The notes: generated from the letters alone by a model not told the origin. A stretch of 64,000 nt of DNA from Pseudorasbora parva (GCF_024679245.1 NC_090177.1:27210175-27274174); one strand, 5' to 3'; counted from the first letter of the stretch, positions 25,926 to 36,948 are shown. Program-made: numbers and translations.

Positions 25926-26019
25926 GCACCTTTGGCATAATTGGTTATCGTGCAGTACTTATAAGGCAGTACACAGCAGAGCAATGCCAAGGTTATGACT
26001 TCGAGTCTCGAATTTAGAA
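25926..26019 (+). pseudogene. Decayed tRNA-Ile(UAU) copy at array border
   Basis: The anticodon arm and intron are recognisable (CTTATA followed by the usual intron), but the acceptor 5' strand is GCACCTT, the D arm is altered, and the 3' acceptor strand is replaced by spacer-like sequence after TCTCGAAT. It has no TTTT terminator. This is the oldest-looking unit and marks the array edge. Confidence 0.8.
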
Positions 26020-26286
26020 AAATTCTCCGAAAGTGATGCAAAAGTTCTAACATTGTTTCTTTATTGTTCATTAAAAGAGAGTTCAAGGGCTAATGGATAG
26101 CCCAGCATTTTATTGGACAGGTATCTTCAATAGAGGTACACAATTGGTAGAATGTGTAGTAAACATTCGTCATGAGAGGCTTACGGGTAGAATTTGTGTA
26201 ATCAGGCTTAGTAGCCTAGATTTAAAATGCACCGATTGTGTTCTGTTTTCTCACATGGTGTTTAGTAACATGTCCCAGAGTCAGCC

Positions 26287-26380
26287 GCTCCAGTGGCGCA
26301 ATCGGTCAGCGCGCGGTACTTATAAGGCAGTACACAGCAGAGCAATGCCGAGGTTGTGAGTTCGAGCCTCACCTGGAGCA
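26287..26380 (+). tRNA. tRNA-Ile (anticodon UAU), intron-containing, intact
   Basis: Reference copy. It reads AUA isoleucine codons in cytosolic translation. Exon 1 is 26287-26324, the 20-nt intron 26325-26344, exon 2 26345-26380. The acceptor stem GCTCCAG/CTGGAGC, D stem GCGC/GCGC, anticodon stem CGGTA/TGCCG, loop CTTATAA and T arm GTGAG-TTCGAGC-CTCAC all pair, with discriminator A73. The intron follows position 37, the standard eukaryotic site. The A box (TGGCGCAATCGG) and B box (GTTCGAGCC) are intact and TTTT at 26384-26387 can end Pol III transcription. The mature part matches my recollection of vertebrate tRNA-Ile-UAU almost base for base. CCA is added after transcription. Confidence 0.95.
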
Positions 26381-26739
26381 TGGTTTTAGAAAGCAAGAGA
26401 TGTTATAGAAGCAAGTCATTTCAGAGTCTTACTTTAAAGATTGTTTGAGTATTGGATGGCTGTCATCAATTAAAAGAGTTATCAGAAAGTAATGCAAAGG
26501 TCTAACACTATATGTTCATTGTTCATTACAAGAGTTCCAGTGCTATTGGATAGCCCAGTGTTTTATTGGACAGGTAAATTCAATTGAGGTACACAATTGG
26601 TAGAATGTGTAGAAAACATTCGTCATGAGAGGCTTACGGGTAGAGTTTGTGTAATCAGGCTTTGTTGATTAGATATAAAATGCATCCATTGTGTTCTGTT
26701 TTCTCACATGGTGTTTAGTAACATGTCCCAGAGTCAGCT

Positions 26740-26833
26740 GCTTCAGTGGCGCAATCGGTTAGCGTGCGGTACTTTTAAAGCAGTACACAGCAGAGCAATG
26801 CCGAGGTTGTGAGTTCGAGCCTCACCTAGAGCA
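26740..26833 (+). tRNA. tRNA-Ile-like copy with anticodon changed to UUU
   Basis: The loop reads CTTTTA instead of CTTATA, so the anticodon is TTT, which would read lysine codons. C4 is T, and position 68 is A so that it no longer pairs with C5; C25 is T. It sits in a type-B unit. It is probably not a working gene, since the rest of the body keeps isoleucine identity. Confidence 0.7.
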
Positions 26834-27066
26834 TGGTTTTAGAAAGCAAGAGATGTTATAGAAGCAAGTAATTTCAGAGTCTTACTTGAAAGATTGTTTG
26901 AGCATTGCATGGCTGTCAGCAATTCTCAAAAAAAGTAAAGCAAAAGTTCTAACATTATTTCGTCATTGTTCATTAAAAGAGAGATCAAGGGCTAATGGAT
27001 AGCATAGCATTTTATTGGACAGGTATCTTCAATAGAGGTACACAATTGGTAGAATGTGTAGTAAAC

Positions 27067-27160
27067 AATCCAGTGGTGCAATCGGTCAGCGCGCGGTACT
27101 TATAAGGCAGTACACAGCAGAGCAATGCCGAGGTTGTGAGTTCGAGCCTCACCTGGAGCA
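27067..27160 (+). pseudogene. tRNA-Ile(UAU) copy with deleted 5' end
   Basis: A deletion joins spacer text (GTAGTAAACAATC) directly to the gene at position 4, replacing G1 and C2 by A and A, so the first two acceptor pairs are lost. The rest is near consensus (one C to T in the D stem). Spacing to the previous copy is only 327 bp. Confidence 0.75.
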
Positions 27161-27523
27161 TGATTTTAGAAAGCAAGAGATGTTATAGAAGCAAGTCATT
27201 TCAGAGTCTTACTTTAAAGATTGTTTTGAGTATTGGATGGCTGTCATCAATTAAAAGAGTTATCAGAAAGTAATGCAAAAGGTCTAACACTATATGTTCA
27301 TTGTTCATTAAAAGAGAGTTCCAGTGCTATTGGATAGCCCAGTGTTTTATTGGACAGGTATATTCAATTGAGGTACACAATTGGTAGAATGTGTAGTAAA
27401 CATTCGTCATGAGAGGCTTACGGGTAGAATTTGTGTAATCAGGCTTAGTAGCCTAGATTTAAAATGCACCGATTGTGTTCTGTTTTCTCACATGGTGTTT
27501 AGTAACATGTCCCAGAGTCAGCA

Positions 27524-27617
27524 GCTCCAGTGGCGCAATCGTTCAGCGCGCGATACTTATAAGGCAGTACACAGCGGAACAATGCCGAGGTTGTGAGGTC
27601 GAGCCTCACCTGGAGCA
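27524..27617 (+). tRNA. tRNA-Ile(UAU), several substitutions
   Basis: G18 or G19 is T, G29 is A (mismatch with C41), T54 is G, and the intron has two changes (GCGGAACA). Loss of T54 and of the anticodon-stem pair argues against function. Preceded by a type-B spacer. Confidence 0.75.
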
Positions 27618-27980
27618 AAGTTTTAGAAAGCAAGAGATGTTATAGAAGCAAATCATTTCAGAGTCTTACTTGAAAGATTGTTTGAGCATTGCATGGCTGT
27701 CAGCAATTAGAAAAATTCTCCAAAAAGTGAAGCAAAAGTTCTAACATTATTTCGTCATTGTTCATTAAAAGAGAGATCAAGGGCTATTGGATAGCATAGC
27801 ATTTTATTGGACAGGTATCTTCAATAGAGGTACACAATTGGTAGAATGTGTAGTAAACAATCGTCATGAGAGGCTTACGGGTAGAATTTGTGTAATCAGG
27901 CTTAGTAGCCTAGATTTAAAATGCACCGATTGTGTCCTGTTTTCTCACATGGTGTTTAGTAACATGTCCCAGAGTCAGCC

Positions 27981-28074
27981 GCTCCAGTGGCGCAATCGGT
28001 CAGCGCGCGGTACTTATAAGGCAGTACACAGCAGAGCAATGCCGAGGTTGTGAGTTCGAGCCTCACCTGGAGCA
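27981..28074 (+). tRNA. tRNA-Ile(UAU), intact
   Basis: Exons and intron are identical to the reference copy. Type-A spacer upstream; TTTT at 28078-28081. Confidence 0.95.
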
Positions 28075-28436
28075 TGGTTTTAGAAAGCAAGAGATGTTAT
28101 AGAAGCAAGTCATTTCAGAGTCTTACTTTAAAGATTGTTTTGAGTATTGGATGGCTGTCATCAATTAAAAGAGTTATCAGAAAGTAATGCAAAAGTCTAA
28201 CACTATATGTTCATTGTTCATTAAAAGAGAGTTCCAGTGCTATTGGATAGCCCAGTGTTTTATTGGACAGGTATATTCAATTGAGGTACACAATTGGTAG
28301 AATGTGTAGTAAACATTCGTCATGAGAGGCTTACGGGTAGAGTTTTTGTAATCAGGCTTAGTAGCCTAGATTTAAAATGCACCGATTGTGTTCTGTTTTC
28401 TCACATGGTGTTTAGTAACATGTCCCAAAGTCAGCC

Positions 28437-28530
28437 GCTCCAGTGGCGTAATCGGTCAGCGCGTGGTACTTATAAGGCAGTACACAGCAGAGCAATGCCG
28501 AGGTTGTGAGTTCGAGCCTCACCTGGAGCA
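28437..28530 (+). tRNA. tRNA-Ile(UAU), two wobble-compatible changes
   Basis: C13 and C27 are both T, which still allow G-T pairs with G22 and G43. The downstream TTTT remains (28534-28537), but a Harbinger-type element is inserted directly after it. Confidence 0.88.
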
Positions 28531-28538
28531 TAGTTTTA

Positions 28539-29240
28539 GGCCATGTCCACACGAACACGGGTATTTTCAAAACCGCAGCTTTTCCTACGCGGTTTGGCTG
28601 TTCGTCCACACGCAAACGCTGTATCCGGTTACTAAAACCGGACTTTTTAGAAAACTCCGGGCAGGGTGAAGATTTTTAGAAACTCCGGTTACAGCGTTGT
28701 CGTGTAGATGGTGAAACCGAAGATTTCGGCTTTTTAAATTGAAGTGCGCGCCGTTCTCTCCTTTGTTTGACGTCAGATTTTCCACATCTCCTTTTGATTT
28801 ACGTGAGTCGATTCTAAGCGGTGGACTCCACTAACAGCGCTTATCTCATGGATATCCTACAAATGTTCAGTTATTTCATTGTATTGCAGAACAAAGGCGC
28901 CAGAATGCAATAATACAAAATAGTAAAGCAAGTGTGTGAAGCTATACAGTCCACTTCGGCCCTGCACCTGTGTATACAGTTACCTGTCACTGAGTCCAAA
29001 GTAAAGGAACTTGTAGAAGGGTTTCAGTTGAGCCCATGGCATCCCTCAGTCAGTGCAATGTGCATCGGTGCAGTGAATGGGACCCATGTGGAAATCAGGC
29101 AGCCAATCATAGCGTAGTTTTGCGTTCTCATGTGGACAGTTTTTTTTTTTAAACCGTGCTTGTGTGGACGCGATTGTTTTTTAAAACGAAGGAGGAAAAA
29201 CTCCGGTAATAAAAATACCTGTGTACGTGTGGACTAGGCC
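28539..29240. mobile_element. Harbinger-type DNA transposon, deletion derivative, copy 1
   Basis: Inverted termini (GGCCATGTCCACACG at the left; GGCCTAGTCCACACG read from the right end) are flanked by the trinucleotide TTA on both sides (28536-28538 and 29241-29243), the target duplication typical of PIF/Harbinger. At 702 bp it is far shorter than autonomous elements. It keeps one stretch of transposase and no Myb-like second gene. It interrupts the tRNA unit just behind the terminator. Confidence 0.85.
28932..29117 (+). pseudogene. Harbinger transposase fragment
   Basis: The frame includes PVTESKVKELVEGF and CIGAVNGTHVEI. The second matches the region around the first catalytic aspartate of HARBI1-like DDE transposases, usually GAIDGTHI; here that Asp is Asn. 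Only about 50 residues of a normally 350-400 residue protein remain, so it is inactive. Confidence 0.75.
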
Positions 29241-29598
29241 TTAGAAAGCAAGAGATGTTATAGAAGCAAATCATTTCAGAGTCTTACTTGAAAGATTGTT
29301 TGAGCATTGCATGGCTGTCAGCAATTAGAAAAATTCTCCAAAAAGTGAAGCAAAAGTTCTAACATTATTTCGTCATTGTTCATTAAAAGAGAGATCAAGG
29401 GCTATTGGATAGCATAGCATTTTATTGGACAGGTATCTTCAATAGAGGTACACAATTGGTAGAATGTGTAGTAAACAATCGTCATGAGAGTCTTACGGGT
29501 AGAATTTGTGTAATCAGGCTTAGTAGCCTAGATTTAAAATGCACCGATTGTGTCCTGTTTTCTCACATGGTGTTTAGTAACATGTCCCAGAGTCAGCC

Positions 29599-29692
29599 GC
29601 TCCAGTGGCGCAATAGGTCAGCGCGCGGTACTTATAAGGCAGTACACAGCAGAGCAATGCAGAGTTTGTCAGTTCGAGCCTCACCTAGAGCA
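29599..29692 (+). pseudogene. tRNA-Ile(UAU) copy with multiple disabling changes
   Basis: C17 is A, C42 is A (breaks the anticodon stem), one variable-loop G is T, G51 is C and G68 is A. At least three stem pairs are lost. A sibling sharing C17A, C42A, G51C and G68A occurs at 40533. Confidence 0.75.
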
Positions 29693-29922
29693 TGGTTTTA
29701 GAAAGCAAGAGATGTTATAGAAGCAAATCATTTCAGAGTCTTACTTAAAAGATTGTTTGAGCATTGCATGGCTGTCAGCAATTAAAAAAATTCTTAAAAA
29801 AGTGAAGCAAAACTTCTAACATTATTTCGTCATTGTTCATTAAAAGAGAGTTCAAGGGCTAATGGATACCATTGTGTTCTGTTTTCTCACATGGGGTTTA
29901 GTAACATGTCCCAGAGTCAGCC

Positions 29923-30016
29923 GCTCCAGTGGCGCAATCGGTCAGCGCGCGGTACTTATAAGGCAGTACACAGCAGAGCAATGCCGATGTTGTGAGTTCG
30001 AGCCTCACTTGGAGCA
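29923..30016 (+). tRNA. tRNA-Ile(UAU), near-intact
   Basis: One variable-loop base is T instead of G and C66 is T, giving a G7-T66 wobble. Short type-C unit. Confidence 0.88.
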
Positions 30017-30379
30017 TGGTTTTAGAAAGCAAGAGATGTTATAGAAGCAAGTCAATTCAGAGTCTTACTTTAAAGATTGTTTTGAGTATTGGATGGCTGT
30101 CATCAATTAAAAGAGTTATCAGAAAGTAATGCAAAAGGTCTAACACTATATGTTCATTGTTCATTAAAAGAGAGTTCCAGTGCTATTGGATAGCCCAGTG
30201 TTTTATTGGACAGGTATATTCAATTGAGGTACACAATTGGTAGAATGTGTAGTAAACATTCGTCATGAGAGGCTTACGGGTAGAGTTTTTGTAATCAGGC
30301 TTAGTAGCCTAGATTTAAAATGCACCGATTGTGTTCTGTTTTCTCACATGGTGTTTAGTAACATGTCCCAGAGTCAACC

Positions 30380-30473
30380 GCTCCAGTGGCGCAATCGGTC
30401 AGCGCGCGGTACTTATAAGGCAGTACACAGCAGAGCAATGCCGAGGTTGAGAGTTCGAGCCTCACCTGGAGCA
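30380..30473 (+). tRNA. tRNA-Ile(UAU), T-stem mismatch
   Basis: T50 is A, opposing A64. The rest matches the reference. A second Harbinger-type copy follows the terminator. Confidence 0.85.
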
Positions 30474-30481
30474 TAGTTTTA

Positions 30482-31182
30482 GGCCCTGTCCACACGAACA
30501 CGGGTATATTCAAAACCGCATCTTTTCCTACGCGGTTTGGCTGTTCGTCCACACGCAAACGCTGTATCCGGTTACTAAAACCGGACTTTTTAGAAAACTC
30601 CGGCCAGGGTGAAGATTTTTAGAAACTCCGGTTACAGCGTTGTCGTGTAGATGGTGAAACCGGAGATTTCAGCTTTTTAAATTGAAGTGCGCGCCGTTCT
30701 CTCCTTTGTTTGACGTCAGATTTTCCACATCTCCTTTTGATTTACGTGAGTCGATTCTAAGCGGTGGACTCCACTAACAGCGCTTATCTCATGGATATCC
30801 TACAAATGTTCAGTTATTTCATTGTATTGCAGAACAAAGGCGCCAGAATGCAATAATACAAAATAGTAAAGCAAGTGTGTGAAGCTATACAGTCCACTTC
30901 GGCCCTGCACCTGTGTATACAGTTACCTGTCACTGAGTCCAAAGTAAAGGAACTTGTAGAAGGGTTTCAGTTCAGCCCATGGCATCCCTCAGTCAGTGCA
31001 ATGTGCATCGGTGCAGTGAATGGGACCCATGTGGAAATCAGGCAGCCAATCATAGCGTAGTTTTGCGTTCTCATGTGGACAGTTTTTTTTTTAAACCGTG
31101 CTTGTGTGGACGCGATTGTTTTTTAAAACGAAGGAGGAAAAACTCCGGTAATAAAAATACCCGTGTACGTGTGGACTAAGCC
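30482..31182. mobile_element. Harbinger-type DNA transposon, copy 2
   Basis: At 701 bp it is nearly identical to the copy at 28539, with the same ends and TTA flanks (30479-30481, 31183-31185). It sits at exactly the same place in its tRNA unit. Shared position and sequence mean it was copied as part of a larger array segment, not inserted independently. Confidence 0.85.
30875..31060 (+). pseudogene. Harbinger transposase fragment, copy 2
   Basis: Same remnant as at 28932 with a Leu to Phe change (GFQFSPW), and the same Asn in place of the first catalytic Asp. The shared loss shows it predates the array duplication. Confidence 0.75.
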
Positions 31183-31540
31183 TTAGAAAGCAAGAGATGT
31201 TATAGAAGCAAATCATTTCAGAGTCTTACTTGAAAGATTGTTTGAGCATTGCATGGCTGTCAGCAATTAGAAAAATTCTCCAAAAAGTGAAGCAAAAGTT
31301 CTAACATTATTTCGTCATTGTTCATTAAAAGAGAGATCAAGGGCTATTGGATAGCATAGCATTTTATTGGACAGGTATCTTCAATAGAGGTACACAATTG
31401 GTAGAATGTGTAGTAAACAATCGTGATGAGAGGCTTACGGGTAGAATTTGTGTAATCAGGCTTAGTAGCCTAGATTTAAAATGCACCGATTGTGTTCTGT
31501 TTCCTCACATGGTGTTTAGTAACATGTCCCAGAGTCAGCC

Positions 31541-31634
31541 GCTCCAGTGGCGCAATCGGTCAGCGCGCGGTACTTATAAGGCAGTACACAGCAGAGCAAT
31601 GCCGAGGTTGTGAGTTCGAGCCTCACCTGGAGCA
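31541..31634 (+). tRNA. tRNA-Ile(UAU), intact
   Basis: Identical to the reference in exons and intron. TTTT at 31638-31641. Confidence 0.95.
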
Positions 31635-31998
31635 TGGTTTTAGAAAGCAAGAGATGTTATAGAAGCAAGTCATTTCAGAGTCTTACTTGAAAGATTCTTT
31701 GAGCATTGCATGGCTGTCAGCAATTGGAAAAATTCTCAAAAAAAGTGAAGCAAAAGTTCTAACATTGTTTCTTCATTGTTCATTAAAAGAGAGATCAAGG
31801 GCTAATGGATAGCATAGCATTTTATTGGACAGGTATCTTCAATAGAGGTACACAATTGGTAGAATTTGTAGTAAACAATCGTCATGAGAGGCTAATGGGT
31901 AGAATTTGTGTAATCAGGCTTGGTAGCCTAGATTTAAAATGCACCGATTGTGTCCTGTTTTCTCACATGGTGTTTAGTAACTTGTCCCAGAGTCAGCC

Positions 31999-32092
31999 GC
32001 TCCAGTGGCGCAATCTGTCAGCGCGCGGTACTTATAAGGCAGTACACAGCAGAGCAATGCCGAGGTTGTGCGTTCGAGCCTCACCTGGAGCA
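31999..32092 (+). tRNA. tRNA-Ile(UAU), two substitutions
   Basis: One D-loop G of the conserved GG pair is T and A52 is C (T-stem mismatch with T62, within the B box). Likely weak or inactive. Confidence 0.8.
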
Positions 32093-32322
32093 TGGTTTTA
32101 GAAAGCAAGAGATGTTATAGAAGCAAATCATTTCAGAGTCTTACTTAAAAGATTGTTTGAGCATTGCATGGCTGTCAGCAATTAGAAAAATTCTTAAAAA
32201 AGTGAAGCAAAAGTTCTAACATTATTTCGTCATTGTTCATTAAAAGAGAGTTCAAGGGCTAATGGATACCATTGTGTTCTGTTTTCTCACATGGGGTTTA
32301 GTAACATGTCCCAGAGTCAGCC

Positions 32323-32416
32323 GCTCCAGTGGCGCAATCGGTCAGCGCGCGGTACTTATAAGGCAGTACACAGCAGAGCAATGCCGAGGTTGTGAGTTCG
32401 AGCCTCACCTGGAGCA
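32323..32416 (+). tRNA. tRNA-Ile(UAU), intact
   Basis: Consensus exons and intron in a short type-C unit. Confidence 0.95.
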
Positions 32417-32779
32417 TGGTTTTAGAAAGCAAGAGATGTTATAGAAGCTGGTCATTTCAGAGTCTTACTTTAAAGATTGTTTTGAGTATTGGATGGCTGT
32501 CATTATTTAAAAGAGTTATCAGAAAGTAATGCAAAAGGTCTAACACTATATGTTCATTGTTCATTAAAAGAGAGTTCCAGTGCTATTGGATAGCCCAGTG
32601 TTTTATTGGACAGGTATATTCAATTGAGGTACACAATTGGTAGAATGTGTAGTAAACATTCGTCATGAGAGGCTTACGGGTAGAATTTGTGTAATCAGGC
32701 TTAGTAGCCTAGATTTAAAATGCACCGATTGTGTTCTGTTTTCTCACATGGTGTTTAGTAACATGTCCCAGAGTCAGCC

Positions 32780-32873
32780 ACTCCAGTGGCACAATCGGTC
32801 AGCGCGCGGTACTTATACGGCAGTACACAGCAGAGCAATGCCGAGGTTGTGAGTTTGAGCCTCACCTGGAGCA
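32780..32873 (+). tRNA. tRNA-Ile(UAU), G1A and C56T, probably inactive
   Basis: G1 is A, one D-stem base (G12) is A, one intron base differs, and C56 of the B box is T. The unit is type B but, unlike the copies at 28437 and 30380, has no Harbinger insertion. Confidence 0.8.
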
Positions 32874-33236
32874 TGGTTTTAGAAAGCAAGAGATGTTATA
32901 GAAGCAAATCATTTCATAGTCTTACTTGAAAGATTGTTTGAGCATTGCATGGCTGTCAGCAATTAGAAAAATTCTCCAAAAAGTGAAGCAAAAGTTCTAA
33001 CATTATTTCGTCATTGTTCATTAAAAGAGAGATCAAGGGCTATTGGATAGCATAGCATTTTATTGGACAGGTATCTTCAATAGAGGTACACAATTGGTAG
33101 AATGTGTAGTAAACAATCGTCATGAGAGGCTTACGGGTAGAATTTGTGTAATCAGGCTTAGTAGCCTAGATTTAAAATGCACCGATTGTGTCCTGTTTTC
33201 TCACATGGTGTTTAGTAACATGTCCCAGAGTCAGCC

Positions 33237-33330
33237 GCTCCAGTGGCGCAATCGGTCAGCGCGCGGTACTTATAAGGCAGTACACAGCAGAGCAATGCCG
33301 AGGTTGTGAGTTCGAGCCTCACCTGGAGCA
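33237..33330 (+). tRNA. tRNA-Ile(UAU), intact
   Basis: Consensus exons and intron. The trailer is TAG-TTTT instead of TGG-TTTT. Confidence 0.95.
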
Positions 33331-33694
33331 TAGTTTTAGAAAGCAAGAGATGTTATAGAAGCAAATCATTTCAGAGTCTTACTTGAAAGATTGTTTGAGC
33401 ATTGCATGGCTTTCAGCAATTAGAAAAATTCTCCAAAAAGTGAAGCAAAAGTTCTAACATTATTTCTTCATTGTTCATTAAAAGAGAGATCAAGGGCTAA
33501 TGGATAGCATAGCATTTTTATTGGACAGGTATCTTCAATAGAGGTACACAATTGGTAGAATGTGTAGTAAACAATCGTCATGAGAGGCTTACGGGTAGAA
33601 TTTGTGTAATCAGGCTTAGTAGCCTAGATTTAAAATGCACCGATTGTGTTCTGTTTTCTCACATGGGGTTTAGTAACAAGTCCCAGAGTCAGCC

Positions 33695-33788
33695 GCTCCA
33701 GTGGCGCAATCGGTCAGCACGCGGTACTTATAAGGCAGTACACAGCAGAGCAATGCCGAGGTTGTGAGTTCGAGCCTCCCCTGGAGCA
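33695..33788 (+). tRNA. tRNA-Ile(UAU), D-stem and A64C changes
   Basis: G24 is A (mismatch with C11) and A64 is C (mismatch with T50). First of nine copies sharing A64C. Confidence 0.82.
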
Positions 33789-34151
33789 TGGTTTTAGAAA
33801 GCAAGAGATGTTATAGAAGCAAATCATTTCAGAGTCTTAGTTAAAAGATTGTTTGAGCATTGCATGGCTGTCAGCAATTAGAAAAATTCTCCAAAAAGTG
33901 AAGCAAAAGTTCTAACATTATTTCGTCATTGTTCATTAAAAGAGAGATCAAGGGCTATTGGATAGCATAGCATTTTATTGGACAGGTATCTTCAATAGAG
34001 GTACACAATTGGTAGAATGTGTAGTAAACAATCGTCATGAGAGGCGTACGGGTAGAATTTGTGTAATCAGGCTTAGTAGCCTAGATTTAAAATGCACCGA
34101 TTGTGTTCTGTTTTCTCACATGGTGTTTAGTAACATGTCCCAGAGTCAGCC

Positions 34152-34245
34152 GCTCCAGTGGCGCAATCGGTCAGCGCGCGGTACTTATAAGGCAGTACAC
34201 AGCAGAGCAATGCCGAGGTTGTGAGTTCGAGCCTCACCTGGAGCA
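34152..34245 (+). tRNA. tRNA-Ile(UAU), intact
   Basis: Consensus exons and intron, type-A spacer. Confidence 0.95.
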
Positions 34246-34609
34246 TGGTTTTAGAAAGCAAGAGATGTTATAGAAGCAAGTCATTTCAGAGTCTTACTTG
34301 AAAGATTCTTTGAGCATTGCATGGCTGTCAGCAATTGGAAAAATTCTCAAAAAAAGTGAAGCAAAAGTTCTAACATTATTTCTTCATTGTTCATTAAAAG
34401 AGAGATCAAGGGCTAATGGATAGCATAGCATTTTATTGGACAGGTATCTTCAATAGAGGTACACAATTGGTAGAATGTGTAGTAAACAATCGTCATGAGA
34501 GGCTTACGGGTAGAATTTGTGTAATCAGGCTTAGTAGCCTAGATTTAAAATGCACCGATTGTGTTCTGTTTTATCACATGGTGTTTAGTAACATGTCCCA
34601 GAGTCAGCC

Positions 34610-34703
34610 GCTCCAGTGGCGCAATCGGTCAGCGCGCGGTACTTATAAAGCAGTACACAGCAGAGCAATGCCGAGGTTGTGAGTTCGAGCCTCACCTGGA
34701 GCA
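34610..34703 (+). tRNA. tRNA-Ile(UAU), intact exons, intron variant
   Basis: The second intron base is A instead of G (AAGCAGTACA). Exons are consensus. The downstream spacer lacks a few bases, giving 452 bp to the next copy. Confidence 0.94.
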
Positions 34704-35061
34704 TGGTTTTAGAAAGCAAGAGATGAAGCAAGTCATTTCAGAGTCTTACTTGAAAGATTCTTTGAGCATTGCATGGCTGTCAGCAATTGGAAAAATTCTC
34801 AAAAAAAGTGAAGCAAAAGTTCTAACATTATTTCTTCATTGTTCATTAAAAGAGAGATCAAGGGCTAATGGATAGCATAGCATTTTATTGGACAGGTATC
34901 TTCAATAGAGGTACACAATTGGTAGAATGTGTAGTAAACAATCGTCATGAGAGGCTTACGGGTAGAATTTGTGTAATCAGGCTTAGTAGCCTAGATTTAA
35001 AATGCACCGATTGTGTTCTGTTTTCTCACATGGGGTTTAGTAACAAGTCCCAGAGTCAGCC

Positions 35062-35155
35062 GCTCCAGTGGCGCAATCGGTCAGCGCGCGGTACTTATAA
35101 GGCAGTACACAGCAGAGCAATGCCGAGGTTGTGAGTTAGAGCCTCACCTGGAGCA
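35062..35155 (+). tRNA. tRNA-Ile(UAU), C56A (B-box defect)
   Basis: The T loop is TTAGAGC instead of TTCGAGC. C56 pairs with G19 in tRNA and is a key base for TFIIIC at the B box, so transcription is probably lost. Confidence 0.85.
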
Positions 35156-35385
35156 TGGTTTTAGAAAGCAAGAGATGTTATAGAAGCAAATCATTTCAGA
35201 GTCTTACTTAAAAGATTGTTTGAGCATTGCATGGCTGTCAGCAATTAGAAAAATTCTTTAAAAAGTGAAGCAAAAGTTCTAACATTATTTCGTCATTGTT
35301 CATTAAAAGAGAATTCAAGGGCTAATGGATACCATTGTGTTCTGTTTTCTCACATGGGGTTTAGTAACATGTCCCAGAGTCAGCC

Positions 35386-35479
35386 GCTCCAGTGGCGCAA
35401 TCGGTCAGCGCGTGGTACTTATAAGGCAGTACACAGCAGAGCAATGCCGAGGTTGTGAGTTCGAGCCTCACCTGGAGCA
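35386..35479 (+). tRNA. tRNA-Ile(UAU), C27T with broken terminator
   Basis: C27 is T (wobble with G43). The trailer reads TGGATTTAG, so the usual TTTT is reduced to TTT. Short type-C unit. Confidence 0.87.
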
Positions 35480-35843
35480 TGGATTTAGAAAGCAAGAGAT
35501 GTTATAGAAGCAAATAATTTCAGAGTCTTACTTGAAAGATTGTTTGAGCATTGCATGGCTGTCAGCAATTAGAAAAATTCTCCAAAAAGTGAAGCAAAAG
35601 TTCTAACATTATTTCTTCATTGTTCATTAAAAGAGAGATCAAGGGCTAATGGATAGCATAGCATTTTTATTGGACAGGTATCTTCAATAGAGGTACACAA
35701 TTGGTAGAATGTGTAGTAAACAATCGTCATGAGAGGCTTACGGGTAGAATTTGTGTAATCAGGCTTAGTAGCCTAGATTTAAAATGCACCGATTGTGTTC
35801 TGTTTTCTCACATGGGGTTTAGTAACAAGTCCCAGAGTCAGCC

Positions 35844-35937
35844 GCTCCAGTGGCGCAATCGGTCAGCGCGCGGTACTTATAAGGCAGTACAGAGCAGAGC
35901 AATGCCGAGGTTGTGAGTTCGAGCCTCACCTGGAGCA
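35844..35937 (+). tRNA. tRNA-Ile(UAU), intact exons, intron variant
   Basis: The intron has GTACAGAGC in place of GTACACAGC. Exons are consensus. Confidence 0.94.
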
Positions 35938-36167
35938 TGGTTTTAGAAAGCAAGAGATGTTATAGAAGCAAATCATTTCAGAGTCTTACTTAAAAGATTG
36001 TTTGAGCATTGCATGGCTGTCAGCAATTAGAAAAATTCTTAAAAAAGTGAAGCAAAAGTTCTAACATTATTTCGTCATTGTTCATTAAAAGAGAATTCAA
36101 GGGCTAATGGATACCATTGTGTTCTGTTTTCTCACATGGGGTTTAGTAACATGTCCCAGAGTCAGCC

Positions 36168-36261
36168 GCTCCAGTGGCGCAATCGGTCAGCGCGCGGTAC
36201 TTATAAGGCAGTACACAGCAGAGCAATGCCGAGGTTGTGAGTTCGAGCCTCACCTGGAGCA
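36168..36261 (+). tRNA. tRNA-Ile(UAU), intact
   Basis: Consensus exons and intron, 324-bp unit. Confidence 0.95.
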
Positions 36262-36624
36262 TGGTTTTAGAAAGCAAGAGATGTTATAGAAGCAAATCAT
36301 TTCAGAGTCTTACTTGAAAGATTGTTTGAGCATTGCATGGCTGTCAGCAATTAGAAAAATTTTCCAAAAAGTGAAGCAAAAGTTCTAACATTATTTCTTC
36401 ACTGTTCATTAAAAGAGAGATCAAGGGCTAATGGATAGCATAGCATTTTATTGGACAGGTATCTTCAATAGAGGTACACAATTGGTAGAATGTGTAGTAA
36501 ACAATCGTCATGAGAGGCTTACGGGTAGAATTTGTGTAATCAGGCTTAGTAGCCTAGATTTAAAATGCACCGATTGTGTTCTGTTTTCTCACATGGGGTT
36601 TAGTAACAAGTCCCAGAGTCAGCC

Positions 36625-36718
36625 GCTCCAGTGGCGCAATCGGTCAGCGCGCGGTACTTATAAGGCAGTACACAGCAGAGCAATGCCGAGGTTGTGAGTT
36701 AGAGCCTCACCTGGAGCA
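36625..36718 (+). tRNA. tRNA-Ile(UAU), C56A (B-box defect)
   Basis: Same TTAGAGC T loop as at 35062; otherwise consensus. Confidence 0.85.
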
Positions 36719-36948
36719 TGGTTTTAGAAAGCAAGAGATGTTATAGAAGCAAATCATTTCAGAGTCTTACTTAAAAGATTGTTTGAGCATTGCATGGCTG
36801 TCAGCAATTAGAAAAATTCTTAAAAAAGTGAAGCAAAAGTTCTAACATTATTTCGTCATTGTTCATTAAAAGAGAATTCAAGGGCTAATGGATACCATTG
36901 TGTTCTGTTTTCTCACATGGGGTTTAGTAACATGTCCCAGAGTCAGCC

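Noticed and set aside
28412..28785. Minus-strand open frames overlapping the Harbinger copies
   Set aside because: They span the tRNA, terminal repeat and non-coding interior and show no protein similarity. The real transposase remnant is on the + strand.
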